From Zobellia galactanivorans (GTDB taxonomy: Bacteria > Bacteroidota > Bacteroidia > Flavobacteriales > Flavobacteriaceae), in NCBI RefSeq assembly GCF_000973105.1, contig NC_015844.1, forward strand, positions 1 to 64,000: a stretch of 64,000 nucleotides of DNA, given 5' to 3'. The translations under genes and the position numbers were made by a program. How positions within the stretch are numbered: the stretch's first letter is position 1; each line of letters begins with the position of its first letter. The notes below the pieces were generated by a model. The model was not told the origin of the DNA, ran no database searches, and saw only the letters and a program-made list of their open reading frames with translations. Positions 1 to 8,448 of the stretch are shown one piece after another.

Positions 1-138
1 GGGTAAATTCAATAGGGTTAGATTTTTTTTTTAGTTTTTTTGTTCACATATTTGCCTACCGAGAAAGTACGGATTATCCTCTAGACTTTCCGCCGACTTA
101 CGAAATCACTAACCAACAAAAATAAGATAAACTTTAAA

Positions 139-1563
139 ATGGGTGTTACTGCTATTTCCGTATGGAACAATTGTTTGACCTTTATCAAAGACAACATTCA
201 ACCGCAGGCATTCAAAACTTGGTTTGAACCTATCAAACCGGTTAAGTTATCTGACAATGCACTGAGCATTCAGGTACCTAGTAAATTCTTTTACGAATGG
301 TTAGAAGAACACTATGTCAAGTTGTTAAAAGTTGCACTCACCAAAGAATTAGGTGAGACCGCAAAATTGGTGTACATCATTAGAATGGAAAACACCTATG
401 GCAACAAGGAACCTTTTACCGAAAAGATACCCAGTTCCAACAGGGCGAACATGACGCCTCAGGAAATGGACGTTCCGATAAAATCAAAAAACCCAGAGCT
501 AAAGAATCCTTTTGTAATTCCAGGCATTCGAAATATTAAGATCGAATCGCAGCTCAACCCCAACTATAACTTTGATAACTTTTTGGAAGGAGACTCTAAC
601 CGTTTGGCCAGATCTGCCGGTATGGCCGTCGCCAACAAACCTGGAGGAACCTCGTTTAACCCCTTATTGGTCTTTGGCGGAGTAGGTTTAGGAAAAACTC
701 ACTTGGCCCATGCCATTGGAGTTGAGATCAAGGACAAATACCCTGAGCGTACCGTGCTGTATATTTCAGCCGAAAAGTTCACACAACAATATATTGAATC
801 GGTAAAGAAGAACACCCGAAACGATTTTATCCACTTCTACCAATTGATAGACGTGCTCATCATCGACGACGTTCAGTTCTTGAGCGGAAAATCGGGAACA
901 CAAGATGTCTTCTTCCATATTTTCAATCATTTGCACCAAAACGGGAAGCAGGTTATCCTAACCTCTGACAAGGCCCCCGTAGATATGCAGGATATCGAGC
1001 AACGCCTATTGTCCCGTTTCAAGTGGGGCCTATCGGCAGAGCTTCAGAATCCCGATTACGAAACACGAATTTCCATACTAAAGAACAAACTGTATAGAGA
1101 CGGTGTTGAAATGCCCGACGATATTATCGATTATGTAGCCAAGCATATCAAGAGCAATATTCGCGAATTGGAAGGCGCCATTATATCGTTAATAGCCCAA
1201 TCTTCTTTCAACAAAAAGGAGGTGACCCTAGAATTGGCACAACAGGTAGTCGAAAAGTTCGTAAAGAACACCAAGCGCGAAGTATCCATAGACTACATTC
1301 AAAAAGTAGTTTCCGATTATTTTGAAATGGATGTCGCCACACTTCAGTCGAAAACGCGAAAGCGACATATCGTACAAGCAAGACAGCTTGCCATGTTCTT
1401 TGCGAAGAAATTCACCAAAGCCTCATTGGCCAGCATTGGCTCGCAAATCGGAAAAAGAGACCACGCCACCGTACTACACGCCTGTAAAACGGTCGATAAC
1501 TTGGCTGAAACCGACAAGCAGTTCAGAAAATACATCGAAGACCTTACCAAGAAATTCTCTTAA
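139..1563 (+). CDS. dnaA: Chromosomal replication initiator protein DnaA
   Basis: DnaA is the ATP-dependent initiator that binds DnaA boxes and opens oriC. The 474-residue product is normal length. It has the N-terminal helicase-loading domain (about 1-85), a variable linker, and an AAA+ core with Walker A GGVGLGKTH at about 180-188 and Walker B LIIDDVQ at about 240-246. The C-terminal DNA-binding domain carries the DnaA signature around IGKRDHATVLHA near residue 440. The ATG at 139 gives the usual flavobacterial N-terminus (MGVTAISVWNN). Only 138 bases precede it in the window, and I cannot identify an origin there with confidence. The phosphatase gene follows after 6 bases, suggesting cotranscription. 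Confidence 0.98.
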   Translation: MGVTAISVWNNCLTFIKDNIQPQAFKTWFEPIKPVKLSDNALSIQVPSKFFYEWLEEHYVKLLKVALTKELGETAKLVYIIRMENTYGNKEPFTEKIPSSNRANMTPQEMDVPIKSKNPELKNPFVIPGIRNIKIESQLNPNYNFDNFLEGDSNRLARSAGMAVANKPGGTSFNPLLVFGGVGLGKTHLAHAIGVEIKDKYPERTVLYISAEKFTQQYIESVKKNTRNDFIHFYQLIDVLIIDDVQFLSGKSGTQDVFFHIFNHLHQNGKQVILTSDKAPVDMQDIEQRLLSRFKWGLSAELQNPDYETRISILKNKLYRDGVEMPDDIIDYVAKHIKSNIRELEGAIISLIAQSSFNKKEVTLELAQQVVEKFVKNTKREVSIDYIQKVVSDYFEMDVATLQSKTRKRHIVQARQLAMFFAKKFTKASLASIGSQIGKRDHATVLHACKTVDNLAETDKQFRKYIEDLTKKFS

Positions 1564-1569
1564 TCCCTT

Positions 1570-2016
1570 ATGGAAACCAAAGTTTTAATGGTCTGCCTTG
1601 GCAATATTTGCAGGTCGCCATTGGCCGAAGGTATTCTTCAAAGCAAAGTCGACCCTAAAAAGGTCTTTGTCGATTCTGCAGGAACCGGAGGTTACCATAT
1701 TGGTAACGCCCCCGACCCTAGATCCATAGCGGTTGCCCGAAAATACGGACTGAACATCGAAAATCAGCGCTGTCGCCAATTCCAGAAATCGGACTTTAAA
1801 AAATTTGACGTAATTTATGCTATGGACCGTAGCAACCTCAATAACATTTTAAACTTGGCCGATACCCAAGAGGAAGCCGAAAAAGTGAAATTGTTGCTTA
1901 CGGAAGTGGAATTGCCCGTTATTGAAGTACCCGACCCGTATTGGGACGACAATGGATTTGACAAGGTATTTCACCTTATTGACAAAGCTTGTACGTCTAT
2001 CGCCAAAAAACTCTAA
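1570..2016 (+). CDS. Low molecular weight protein-tyrosine phosphatase
   Basis: A 148-residue cytoplasmic phosphatase of the LMW-PTP family, which hydrolyses phosphotyrosine or small phosphoesters through a cysteinyl-phosphate intermediate. The P-loop is at the N-terminus: C9-X5-R15 within VCLGNICRS. The general-acid DP motif lies in VPDPYW near the C-terminus. It starts 6 bases after dnaA and ends 13 bases before the next gene, so the three genes look like one transcription unit. Its substrate cannot be deduced; no tyrosine kinase or polysaccharide export gene is adjacent. Confidence 0.93.
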   Translation: METKVLMVCLGNICRSPLAEGILQSKVDPKKVFVDSAGTGGYHIGNAPDPRSIAVARKYGLNIENQRCRQFQKSDFKKFDVIYAMDRSNLNNILNLADTQEEAEKVKLLLTEVELPVIEVPDPYWDDNGFDKVFHLIDKACTSIAKKL

Positions 2017-2029
2017 TGCAATCACAATT

Positions 2030-2755
2030 ATGGCCAACAGAATCGAGAACCAGGGAAAGTTATATCTCATACCCACTACGCTTGGCGATAACGAACCCTT
2101 AGAGGTCTTACCTATTTCCATAAAACAGGCGATCGAACAAATTGACCATTATATTGTTGAAAACGAAAAAACGGCCAGACGCTTCATTAAAAAGATCAGC
2201 CCTCGGAAATCACAGCCGGACCTTCATTTATCGGTATTGAATAAATACACCCAGATTGAAGAAATACCCAGCTTTTTACAGCCCTGCCTAGAAGGCTTTC
2301 ATACCGGAATCTTATCCGAAGCAGGCTGCCCCGGCATTGCCGACCCAGGAGCGGAAGTCGTAAAGATCGCTCACGAAAAAAACATTCAGGTAGTGCCTTT
2401 AGTCGGCCCCTCCTCTATCGTACTAGCCCTTATGGCCAGTGGAATGAACGGGCAGAGTTTTGCCTTTAACGGCTATTTGCCCATAGATGCCCCAGAGCGC
2501 AAAAGTGCCATCAAACGATTGGAAAAACTTTCAAAAGACTACGGACAATCACAGCTATTTATAGAAACCCCCTATAGAAACGACAAGCTTTTTGCCGAGT
2601 TGCTCAAAACACTACACCCCAACACGAGGGTATGTATCGCTTGCGATGTCACCCTTCCTACGGAATACATCCTCACCAAGACCGTTGCCGACTGGAAACG
2701 GACCAAAGTGGAACCCCTTCACAAGCGGCCCGCTATTTTTATTATCCAAGGGTAA
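2030..2755 (+). CDS. SAM-dependent methyltransferase, tetrapyrrole-methylase fold (RsmI-like)
   Basis: A 241-residue tetrapyrrole-methylase-fold protein related to RsmI, the 16S rRNA C1402 2'-O-methyltransferase. It has the family motif SEAGCPGIADPG and the GPSS motif that follow the cofactor-binding start, here KLYLIPTTLGDN. It is shorter than E. coli RsmI (about 286), and the segment after the first motif diverges, so the substrate may differ. The reading frame is open upstream to 1922, inside the phosphatase gene, but MANRIENQGKLYLIP at 2030 is the natural start. Likely cotranscribed with dnaA and the phosphatase. Confidence 0.85.
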   Translation: MANRIENQGKLYLIPTTLGDNEPLEVLPISIKQAIEQIDHYIVENEKTARRFIKKISPRKSQPDLHLSVLNKYTQIEEIPSFLQPCLEGFHTGILSEAGCPGIADPGAEVVKIAHEKNIQVVPLVGPSSIVLALMASGMNGQSFAFNGYLPIDAPERKSAIKRLEKLSKDYGQSQLFIETPYRNDKLFAELLKTLHPNTRVCIACDVTLPTEYILTKTVADWKRTKVEPLHKRPAIFIIQG

Positions 2756-2916
2756 ACTTTCCTATCTGTATCATTTTTAAGAATATTACGGAAGCCCAAG
2801 GCAATACGCCGCAATTTCAATGAAAAGGAATATTCCTTAGATTTGAATAAAAGGCCATACCCTTAAATTGCATTTATTATATAACTGTAGCCCACAAACC
2901 AATACCCATTTAATAA

Positions 2917-3462
2917 ATGAACCGTTTTAAAAATATCGAATACCTGAAACTTGGCAACAAAAGGCAAAACCAAGCCTACAAAGAGCTTAAGGAACTGAAT
3001 ATTTTTGAAAAACTTAAAAAGTACAATCCCATCTTAACAGGAACGGTCCCTATTGATATCGACGTGCCCGAAAGTGATTTAGATATTATTTGCGAGTGCA
3101 AAAACCACAGAGAATTTTCCGCAGAACTTTTATCCCTATTTGGTAAGAAAACCGATTTTGAATTAAAATCATATAAGGAAAACCAAATTCAATCTACAAC
3201 CGCAAAGTTCAAGACCGATACTTTTGAAATTGAGATTTTCGGACAACACATACCCACCGAAAAACAGAATGCTTACCGACATATGGTAATTGAAGACAAA
3301 ATCTTAAACTCGAAAGGCCCTGAATTTAGGGCCGAAATAAGAAGCCTCAAATCGGGGGGATTAAAAACAGAACCCGCATTCGCCAAACTCTTGGGATTAA
3401 ACGGAAACCCCTATACCGAACTACTAAAGTTTGAAGCAACAATACAAGCAGAAGAAGAATAG
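2917..3462 (+). CDS. DUF4269 family protein, nucleotidyltransferase-like
   Basis: A 181-residue cytoplasmic protein matching DUF4269 as I recall the family (opening with YLKLGNKRQNQAYKEL). The stretch LTGTVPIDIDVPESDLDII resembles a minimal nucleotidyltransferase core, G(T/S)-x8-12-D-x-D, with the acidic pair in SDLDII. A second acidic segment, TFEIEIFG, could supply a further metal ligand. Function is unknown in the family. It stands alone: 160 bases separate it from the previous gene, and the downstream gene is convergent. The nucleotidyltransferase reading is inference from the motif only. Confidence 0.75.
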   Translation: MNRFKNIEYLKLGNKRQNQAYKELKELNIFEKLKKYNPILTGTVPIDIDVPESDLDIICECKNHREFSAELLSLFGKKTDFELKSYKENQIQSTTAKFKTDTFEIEIFGQHIPTEKQNAYRHMVIEDKILNSKGPEFRAEIRSLKSGGLKTEPAFAKLLGLNGNPYTELLKFEATIQAEEE

Positions 3463-3567
3463 GCTTCCCGCAGAGGCTCAACTTCCATCAAACACCAACG
3501 TATAGCGAGGCGACTGAAAGACTTCTTTAAAAAAAAGGCGAATACACACAAATACGTAAAAGGTATA

Positions 3568-3598
3568 AAAAAAACAAACCCCAATAGTACTATTGGGG
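3568..3598 (-). terminator. Intrinsic terminator of the lysozyme-like gene (minus strand)
   Basis: A perfect 10+10 bp palindrome (3579-3588 / 3589-3598, half-site CCCCAATAGT). Read on the minus strand it is followed by a long T-rich tract. The plus strand has no T run after it, so it acts on the minus-strand gene ending at 3642. Confidence 0.8.
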
Positions 3599-3641
3599 CC
3601 TGCTCATCTTCATATGTACATTAGATCTTAAATATAAGATG

Positions 3642-4271
3642 TTATACTTTAGGGTTACGTTTAGGGGAAACATGGGAAATATCATAGCCCGAAAACTTTT
3701 TCATGTATTCCGCTATGGTCGTGCCATAACTGTCCGACACATCAAAAGCCCCCCAAGAACGCAAGTATTTCTTAACGTTTCCTGCTCCGGCCAAATGCGC
3801 CGCGGCCAACATTCCCGATTCCGTTATCTCTACCCCACCTATTCGTTTTCCAACGAAACGTGCGATATCTCTTCGCAGAATCCATTTGTTACGGGCTATA
3901 TTCGTGTGAAAAGCCCGTTCTTGCAACACTGGATCGTTCAAGAAACGTGTTGCGTTATAAACACCCATAAGCTGTAAGGTACCGATACCAAATTGGTATT
4001 TTCCCAAATACCCTAGAGTATTCGTTGTAAAATAATTCCCTTGCGATTCTTTGAACGCAAGAGCTTCTTTAAAGCCGATATACGAACTCCCCAAAAAGGG
4101 CGGAGCCAATAATATCGAGCTATTAACGGTTTTGTTTTTGGGGAACAAAACCTCAGTAGGTTGAGTTACTTTAAGGGTTTCGGGCACTTTCACCTCTTTA
4201 GGTTCAAAACCGAAACTCAATAAAATAAAGGTAATGATCAGGGGGCTTGTAAAACTTAGCCACTTTCTCAT
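3642..4271 (-). CDS. Lysozyme-like/transglycosylase-fold exported protein
   Basis: A 209-residue exported protein with an N-terminal hydrophobic segment (about 8-22). The C-terminal two thirds look like a lysozyme superfamily domain. FKEALAFKESQGNY contains a likely catalytic Glu in KESQG, followed by GYLGKYQFGIGTLQLMG, the usual substrate-binding stretch of SLT-type enzymes. A later HLAGAGNVKKYL helix also fits lytic transglycosylases. It is downstream of the mltG-GNAT-dapF cluster on the same strand, 146 bases after mltG, with its own terminator. Related flavobacterial proteins are often labelled peptidoglycan-binding, but no LysM is visible. Enzymatic activity is inferred. Confidence 0.75.
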   Translation of the reverse strand: MRKWLSFTSPLIITFILLSFGFEPKEVKVPETLKVTQPTEVLFPKNKTVNSSILLAPPFLGSSYIGFKEALAFKESQGNYFTTNTLGYLGKYQFGIGTLQLMGVYNATRFLNDPVLQERAFHTNIARNKWILRRDIARFVGKRIGGVEITESGMLAAAHLAGAGNVKKYLRSWGAFDVSDSYGTTIAEYMKKFSGYDISHVSPKRNPKV

Positions 4272-4417
4272 ACATTAAATTTCCTAAGACTTACGAAAAA
4301 AATAACCTGCTTAGATTTCGAAGGGCAAAGATAAGCCTGAATTAAAGTTTGAACCTAGAAGGCTTTGTTAAAAAAAACCATATTTAGTTAACAAGTCATA
4401 AACAATGGACAAAATAC

Positions 4418-5461
4418 CTACCTTTTTATCTTTTGTGAATTGATCCACTGGACATATTGTGCCTTATTTCGGTTGTGTTGGGCCAGAGTTTTCGCAAACT
4501 TATGGTAACCGAAATTCTCTACGTTAGCCACAAAATACAGATAGTCGTGCTTTTCAGGATTGAGTACGGCATCAATGGCGGAAATGTCGGGCATAGCAAT
4601 GGGGCCGGGAGGTAGGCCCGCATATTTATAGGTATTGTAAGGCGAATCCAACTCAAGGTCTTTGTACAAAACCCTCTTGATAACCGCCTTAAAATTACCC
4701 GTATGCTTTTTTAACGCATATATTACGGTAGGATCGGCCTGTAATAAAATTCCTCTTTGCAATCGGTTCAGGTACACCCCTGCCACACGTGGTCGCTCGT
4801 CTACTTTTGCGGTTTCCTTGTGCACTACCGAAGCCAATGTTATCACTTCTTCAGGCGAAAGTCCCAATTTTTTGGCCTTGGCCAAGCGTTCTTCCGTCCA
4901 AAAGCGCCTATATTCCTTAAGCATACGATCGCGAAATTCTTCAGCGGAAGAATTCCAAAAGAACTCATAGCTGTTGGGGATATACATGGCCAATCGCGTT
5001 TCTTCGCCAAAACCGTTCGCTTTTAAAAATGCCTCATCCGTAAAAGCTTCCAACAAGGTCAAACTATCGGGCTCGATCTGCATGGCTATTCTTCCCGCCA
5101 AATCGGCAATCGTTTCCTGATTGTTAAAGGCCACCCTTACCGGAACGTTTTTGCTGCGTAAGGAATTAACGATATCATTGTTGTTCATTCCTTTTACAAT
5201 AGCATACTTCCCCCCTTTTACATTGGCCGCATACCCTTTGCGGATAGCGATTTGCTCAAATGATTCGGGATTTTTCAAAAGGGGCTCCACAAGCTCCTTT
5301 ACATCGCCAAAACTGGCATCCGACGGAACGAACACATATGCCTTTTCATTATTAAAGCTTGTATTCGGGCTAAATACGGCGTTATAGACCTTATACGCAA
5401 AAACTCCCCCGCCAACAAGACCGGCAAGCACTATGATCAAAAGAATTCGTCTGATATACAT
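4418..5461 (-). CDS. mltG: Endolytic murein transglycosylase MltG
   Basis: A 347-residue YceG-family enzyme that cleaves nascent glycan strands and is thought to terminate peptidoglycan polymerisation. An N-terminal transmembrane anchor (about 5-24) is followed by a LysM-like region and the catalytic YceG domain. The catalytic Glu is E216 in SVVHKETAK, followed by the conserved RPRVAGVYLNRL segment and the DSPYNTY and GLPPGPI motifs. Its start overlaps the GNAT stop by one base, so it is translated in a dapF-GNAT-mltG operon, linking cell-wall precursor synthesis to glycan processing. Confidence 0.95.
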   Translation of the reverse strand: MYIRRILLIIVLAGLVGGGVFAYKVYNAVFSPNTSFNNEKAYVFVPSDASFGDVKELVEPLLKNPESFEQIAIRKGYAANVKGGKYAIVKGMNNNDIVNSLRSKNVPVRVAFNNQETIADLAGRIAMQIEPDSLTLLEAFTDEAFLKANGFGEETRLAMYIPNSYEFFWNSSAEEFRDRMLKEYRRFWTEERLAKAKKLGLSPEEVITLASVVHKETAKVDERPRVAGVYLNRLQRGILLQADPTVIYALKKHTGNFKAVIKRVLYKDLELDSPYNTYKYAGLPPGPIAMPDISAIDAVLNPEKHDYLYFVANVENFGYHKFAKTLAQHNRNKAQYVQWINSQKIKR

Positions 5462-5985
5462 TAAGCGTTTATTTTTTGGAACAAAATTTCATTTTTATAT
5501 CCTCCTTCGGAAAAAATCCAATCTTTTTTCAAGCCCACTTCTTTAAATCCCATTTTTTTGAACAAATGGATACTAGCATCGTTCCCTTCCATCACATTAG
5601 CGTACAACTGATGCAAAGCCAACGTCCCGAAGGCATAGTCACAAAGTAGCTGTAAGGCCTCGGAACCTATCCCCTTATTCCTATCCCCTTTATCAAGAAC
5701 AACGATACCTACGCCGGCCCTGCCATTTTTGGGGTCAAAATCGAAGAGGTCTATAAAACCGATGGCCAGATCGTCTTGGTTGCAGATACAAAGACGCAAC
5801 TGTTTTACATCGTATATATCGCGATAGGCATTATCTAAATAAAGTTTTAAGACGTGTTTTGAGTATGGGGTAACCGTTCCGCTGATTTCCCATATTTCCG
5901 GATTGTTCTCCAATTCGTACAGAAAATCAAGGTCTTCAGGCTCGAGGGCCCTTAAACTTACATGTTCCCCTACAAGACTCAACAT
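5461..5985 (-). CDS. GNAT family N-acetyltransferase (RimJ/RimL-type)
   Basis: A 174-residue acetyltransferase of the RimJ/RimL-like GNAT branch. It opens with LVGEHVSLRALEPEDLDFLYELE, typical for this branch. The acetyl-CoA pyrophosphate-binding loop is DRNKGIGSEAL in the middle, and the C-terminal motif HLFKKMGFKEVG fits. The acceptor is unknown. It overlaps dapF by 7 bases upstream and mltG by 1 base downstream, so translation is probably coupled. A protein or small-molecule amine are both possible targets. Confidence 0.9.
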   Translation of the reverse strand: MLSLVGEHVSLRALEPEDLDFLYELENNPEIWEISGTVTPYSKHVLKLYLDNAYRDIYDVKQLRLCICNQDDLAIGFIDLFDFDPKNGRAGVGIVVLDKGDRNKGIGSEALQLLCDYAFGTLALHQLYANVMEGNDASIHLFKKMGFKEVGLKKDWIFSEGGYKNEILFQKINA

Positions 5986-6755
5986 TCTATCTCTCCTTTG
6001 AACACCTGTTCGGCAGGACCGATCAAGTGAATGTTTTGATACACTCCATTCCGCTCTTCGAGCTTCACCTGAAGTTCGCCCCCTTGTGTCTGTATCTTGA
6101 CGGTATCAGTAGCAACCTTTCCCGCACGATGCATGGCAATGGCCACCGCGGTAACGCCCGTACCACACGACAAGGTCTCGTCTTCAACGCCCCGTTCGTA
6201 AGTTCTTACGGCAAAACCGGCATCATTTAGCCCCTCTACAAAATTGATATTGCTACCGATTTGCCCGTAAAGGCCATACCTTAATTTCTTTCCTTCCTTA
6301 AAGACTTGAAAATCCTTAATATCATCTACCATCTGCACGTGATGCGGTGAGCCGGTATCCAAAAAGACGTAATCGGGTTTTTCCTTTATTTCTGAAACAT
6401 CTTGCATTTGCAAGCTAACGATACCGCCTTCAACTTTTGCCCGATGCTTACCATCGGCCGCATTGAACAAGGTCTCTTTATCGATAACCCCTAGAAACTT
6501 CGCAAAAGCCACCGTACAACGACCTCCGTTACCACAAAGACTTCCTTCGTTTCCATCGGCATTGTAGTAGACCATCCGAAAATCTGTCAGTTCGTCATTC
6601 TCCAATAGGATAAGACCGTCCGCCCCTATGCCAAACTTTCGATCACACAAACGCGCTACGAGTTTGGTATCATTTTTGGGAAACAACAACTGTCGGTTGT
6701 CTATCATTACAAAATCATTCCCTGTGCCCTGATATTTGAAAAATTTGAGTGTCAT
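5979..6755 (-). CDS. dapF: Diaminopimelate epimerase
   Basis: DapF converts LL- to meso-diaminopimelate for lysine and peptidoglycan synthesis. The 258-residue protein carries both catalytic cysteines, C74 in GSLCGNGGRC and C197 in SCGTG, which act as acid and base without PLP. I chose the ATG at 6755 (MTLKFFKYQGTGNDF). An in-frame ATG at 6773 lies inside a perfect TANNTTTG promoter element at 6773-6780 and would not be transcribed. First gene of the dapF-GNAT-mltG cluster. Confidence 0.96.
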   Translation of the reverse strand: MTLKFFKYQGTGNDFVMIDNRQLLFPKNDTKLVARLCDRKFGIGADGLILLENDELTDFRMVYYNADGNEGSLCGNGGRCTVAFAKFLGVIDKETLFNAADGKHRAKVEGGIVSLQMQDVSEIKEKPDYVFLDTGSPHHVQMVDDIKDFQVFKEGKKLRYGLYGQIGSNINFVEGLNDAGFAVRTYERGVEDETLSCGTGVTAVAIAMHRAGKVATDTVKIQTQGGELQVKLEERNGVYQNIHLIGPAEQVFKGEIEC

Positions 6756-6772
6756 ACGTATATTTAAAGGCA

Positions 6773-6780
6773 CAAATATA
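6773..6780 (-). promoter_or_regulatory. dapF promoter, -7 element
   Basis: On the minus strand this reads TATATTTG, a perfect match to the Bacteroidota sigma-A -7 consensus TANNTTTG. It predicts a transcript start near 6766, about 10 bases before the dapF ATG. The -33 TTTG element is only approximate. Confidence 0.55.
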
Positions 6781-6940
6781 GGGTTTTATCATCTTTGAAA
6801 TGAACGGGACAATGCAGTAGTTATAGGCCTGTATTTCTTTGGATTAAGATTTATTTGGCAGTTAAAAAGTAGTTAAAGCAAATTTAATACTCTTTAAAAA
6901 CGACTAATTTTAACATATCAAAAGATTAAAACACAATAAA

Positions 6941-8332
6941 ATGAAGAAAATTGCCAGTACCTTTTTTATCGCCCTGATTGCTGGAGCAATTACCTTGGGC
7001 AGCTACAAACTATTTTTTGAGAATACTAATTACGCCGTTATCTCCCACAACGAAGGGGAGTCGGTTTTCAATACAAGTTTAACCCCTACCTCGCCGAAGG
7101 GCTCCGGAATCAACGAAGTCGATTTTACGGTCGCGGCCGAAACCACGGTAAACGCCGTAGTTCACGTCAAGAACGTAACCATAGACAGGACCCCTCATAG
7201 TTTTATGGATTTTTTCTACGGAAGCGGAGGAAACCAAAGACCACAAGTAGGCACGGGATCAGGTGTAATCATCTCTCAAGACGGATATATCGTGACCAAC
7301 AATCACGTTATTAGCAAAGCTACCAAGTTACAGGTGACCCTGAACAACAACAAGACCTACGATGCCGAGCTAGTAGGAACCGACCCTAATTCAGACATTG
7401 CCCTGATCAAAATAGATGCCGGAAAGAACCTGCCTTACTTGGCTTTTGGGGATTCCGACCATGTAAAGATCGGAGAATGGGTTTTGGCCGTTGGCAACCC
7501 CTTTAACCTTACATCTACGGTTACCGCAGGTATCGTTAGCGCCAAGGCCCGTGACTTAGGAAGAAATCAATCGTTTATTCAAACCGATGCCGCAGTAAAC
7601 CCTGGTAACAGTGGCGGCGCCCTAGTGAACACCAATGGGGACCTTGTTGGAATCAATACTGCAATCACCTCACAAACCGGAAGTTATGTTGGATATTCAT
7701 TTGCGGTACCCAGCAATATTGCAAAAAAGGTTGTCGACGATATTCTTGAATACGGTAACGTTCAAAAAGGGATACTAGGTATTTCGGCCTTAAACGTAAA
7801 TACGCCTTACGCCATTGAAAACGGCCTTAATGAAATAGAAGGGGTTTATGTATCAGGTGTGGAAGAAGGAACCGGCGCCGAGGAAGCCGAACTTCAAGAA
7901 GGTGACATCATCAAAAAAATAGATGAAATCAAAGTTCGCAAATTTGCCGACCTTACAGGTTACCTATCCGCAAAACGCCCCGAAGATACCGTAGAACTTA
8001 CGATTGACAGAGATGGGGAAATATTTACGGTACCGGTGGTACTTAAGAAAAGACAAACGGTAATTGTTCCCGTCATGGGCCTTGAAGTCAAAAACCTCAC
8101 CAAGGAAGACATGAAAAAATTCAAAACCAAAAAAGGAGTAAAAGTAGTCGGCGTACCTGAAACCTATAGAGGAAACGGTCTTGAAAACAAGGTACTATTA
8201 TCGGTAAACGACAATGAAATCAACGATATCGAAGAAGCCCGCGCCCTATTTGGAAGTATTTCGAGATACGGAAGAACAAGTATTACCATGGTTAATGAAA
8301 AAGGAGAAAGGGAACGCCTCATATTTCAATAA
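6941..8332 (+). CDS. Periplasmic serine protease, HtrA/DegP (Do) family
   Basis: A 463-residue trypsin-like protease/chaperone for misfolded envelope proteins. An N-terminal hydrophobic segment (about 4-20) acts as signal or anchor. The catalytic triad is H122 (TNNHV), D152 (NSDIALIKI) and S224 (NPGNSGGAL). Two PDZ-like regions follow (about 275-370 and 375-460), the second divergent. It is transcribed alone, with 185 bases upstream and a strong terminator downstream. A DegP/DegQ-like role is expected. Confidence 0.95.
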   Translation: MKKIASTFFIALIAGAITLGSYKLFFENTNYAVISHNEGESVFNTSLTPTSPKGSGINEVDFTVAAETTVNAVVHVKNVTIDRTPHSFMDFFYGSGGNQRPQVGTGSGVIISQDGYIVTNNHVISKATKLQVTLNNNKTYDAELVGTDPNSDIALIKIDAGKNLPYLAFGDSDHVKIGEWVLAVGNPFNLTSTVTAGIVSAKARDLGRNQSFIQTDAAVNPGNSGGALVNTNGDLVGINTAITSQTGSYVGYSFAVPSNIAKKVVDDILEYGNVQKGILGISALNVNTPYAIENGLNEIEGVYVSGVEEGTGAEEAELQEGDIIKKIDEIKVRKFADLTGYLSAKRPEDTVELTIDRDGEIFTVPVVLKKRQTVIVPVMGLEVKNLTKEDMKKFKTKKGVKVVGVPETYRGNGLENKVLLSVNDNEINDIEEARALFGSISRYGRTSITMVNEKGERERLIFQ

Positions 8333-8354
8333 TCCATTAGAATATTCAATTTAC

Positions 8355-8382
8355 AAACGCCCTTTTTGAGGGCGTTTTTTTG
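8355..8382 (+). terminator. Terminator after htrA-type gene
   Basis: Stem AAACGCCC / GGGCGTTT with a 7-base loop, followed by a T run. It sits 22 bases past the stop codon. Confidence 0.9.
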
Positions 8383-8448
8383 TTTTAATCTGTTCTAAAT
8401 GACACAAAATAACTAGTTTTACACCAAAAATATAACCCAACCCAACAG

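Noticed and set aside
61-75. A DnaA-box-like TTATCCTCT before dnaA
   Set aside because: Two mismatches to TTATNCACA and a single copy; insufficient to call an origin.
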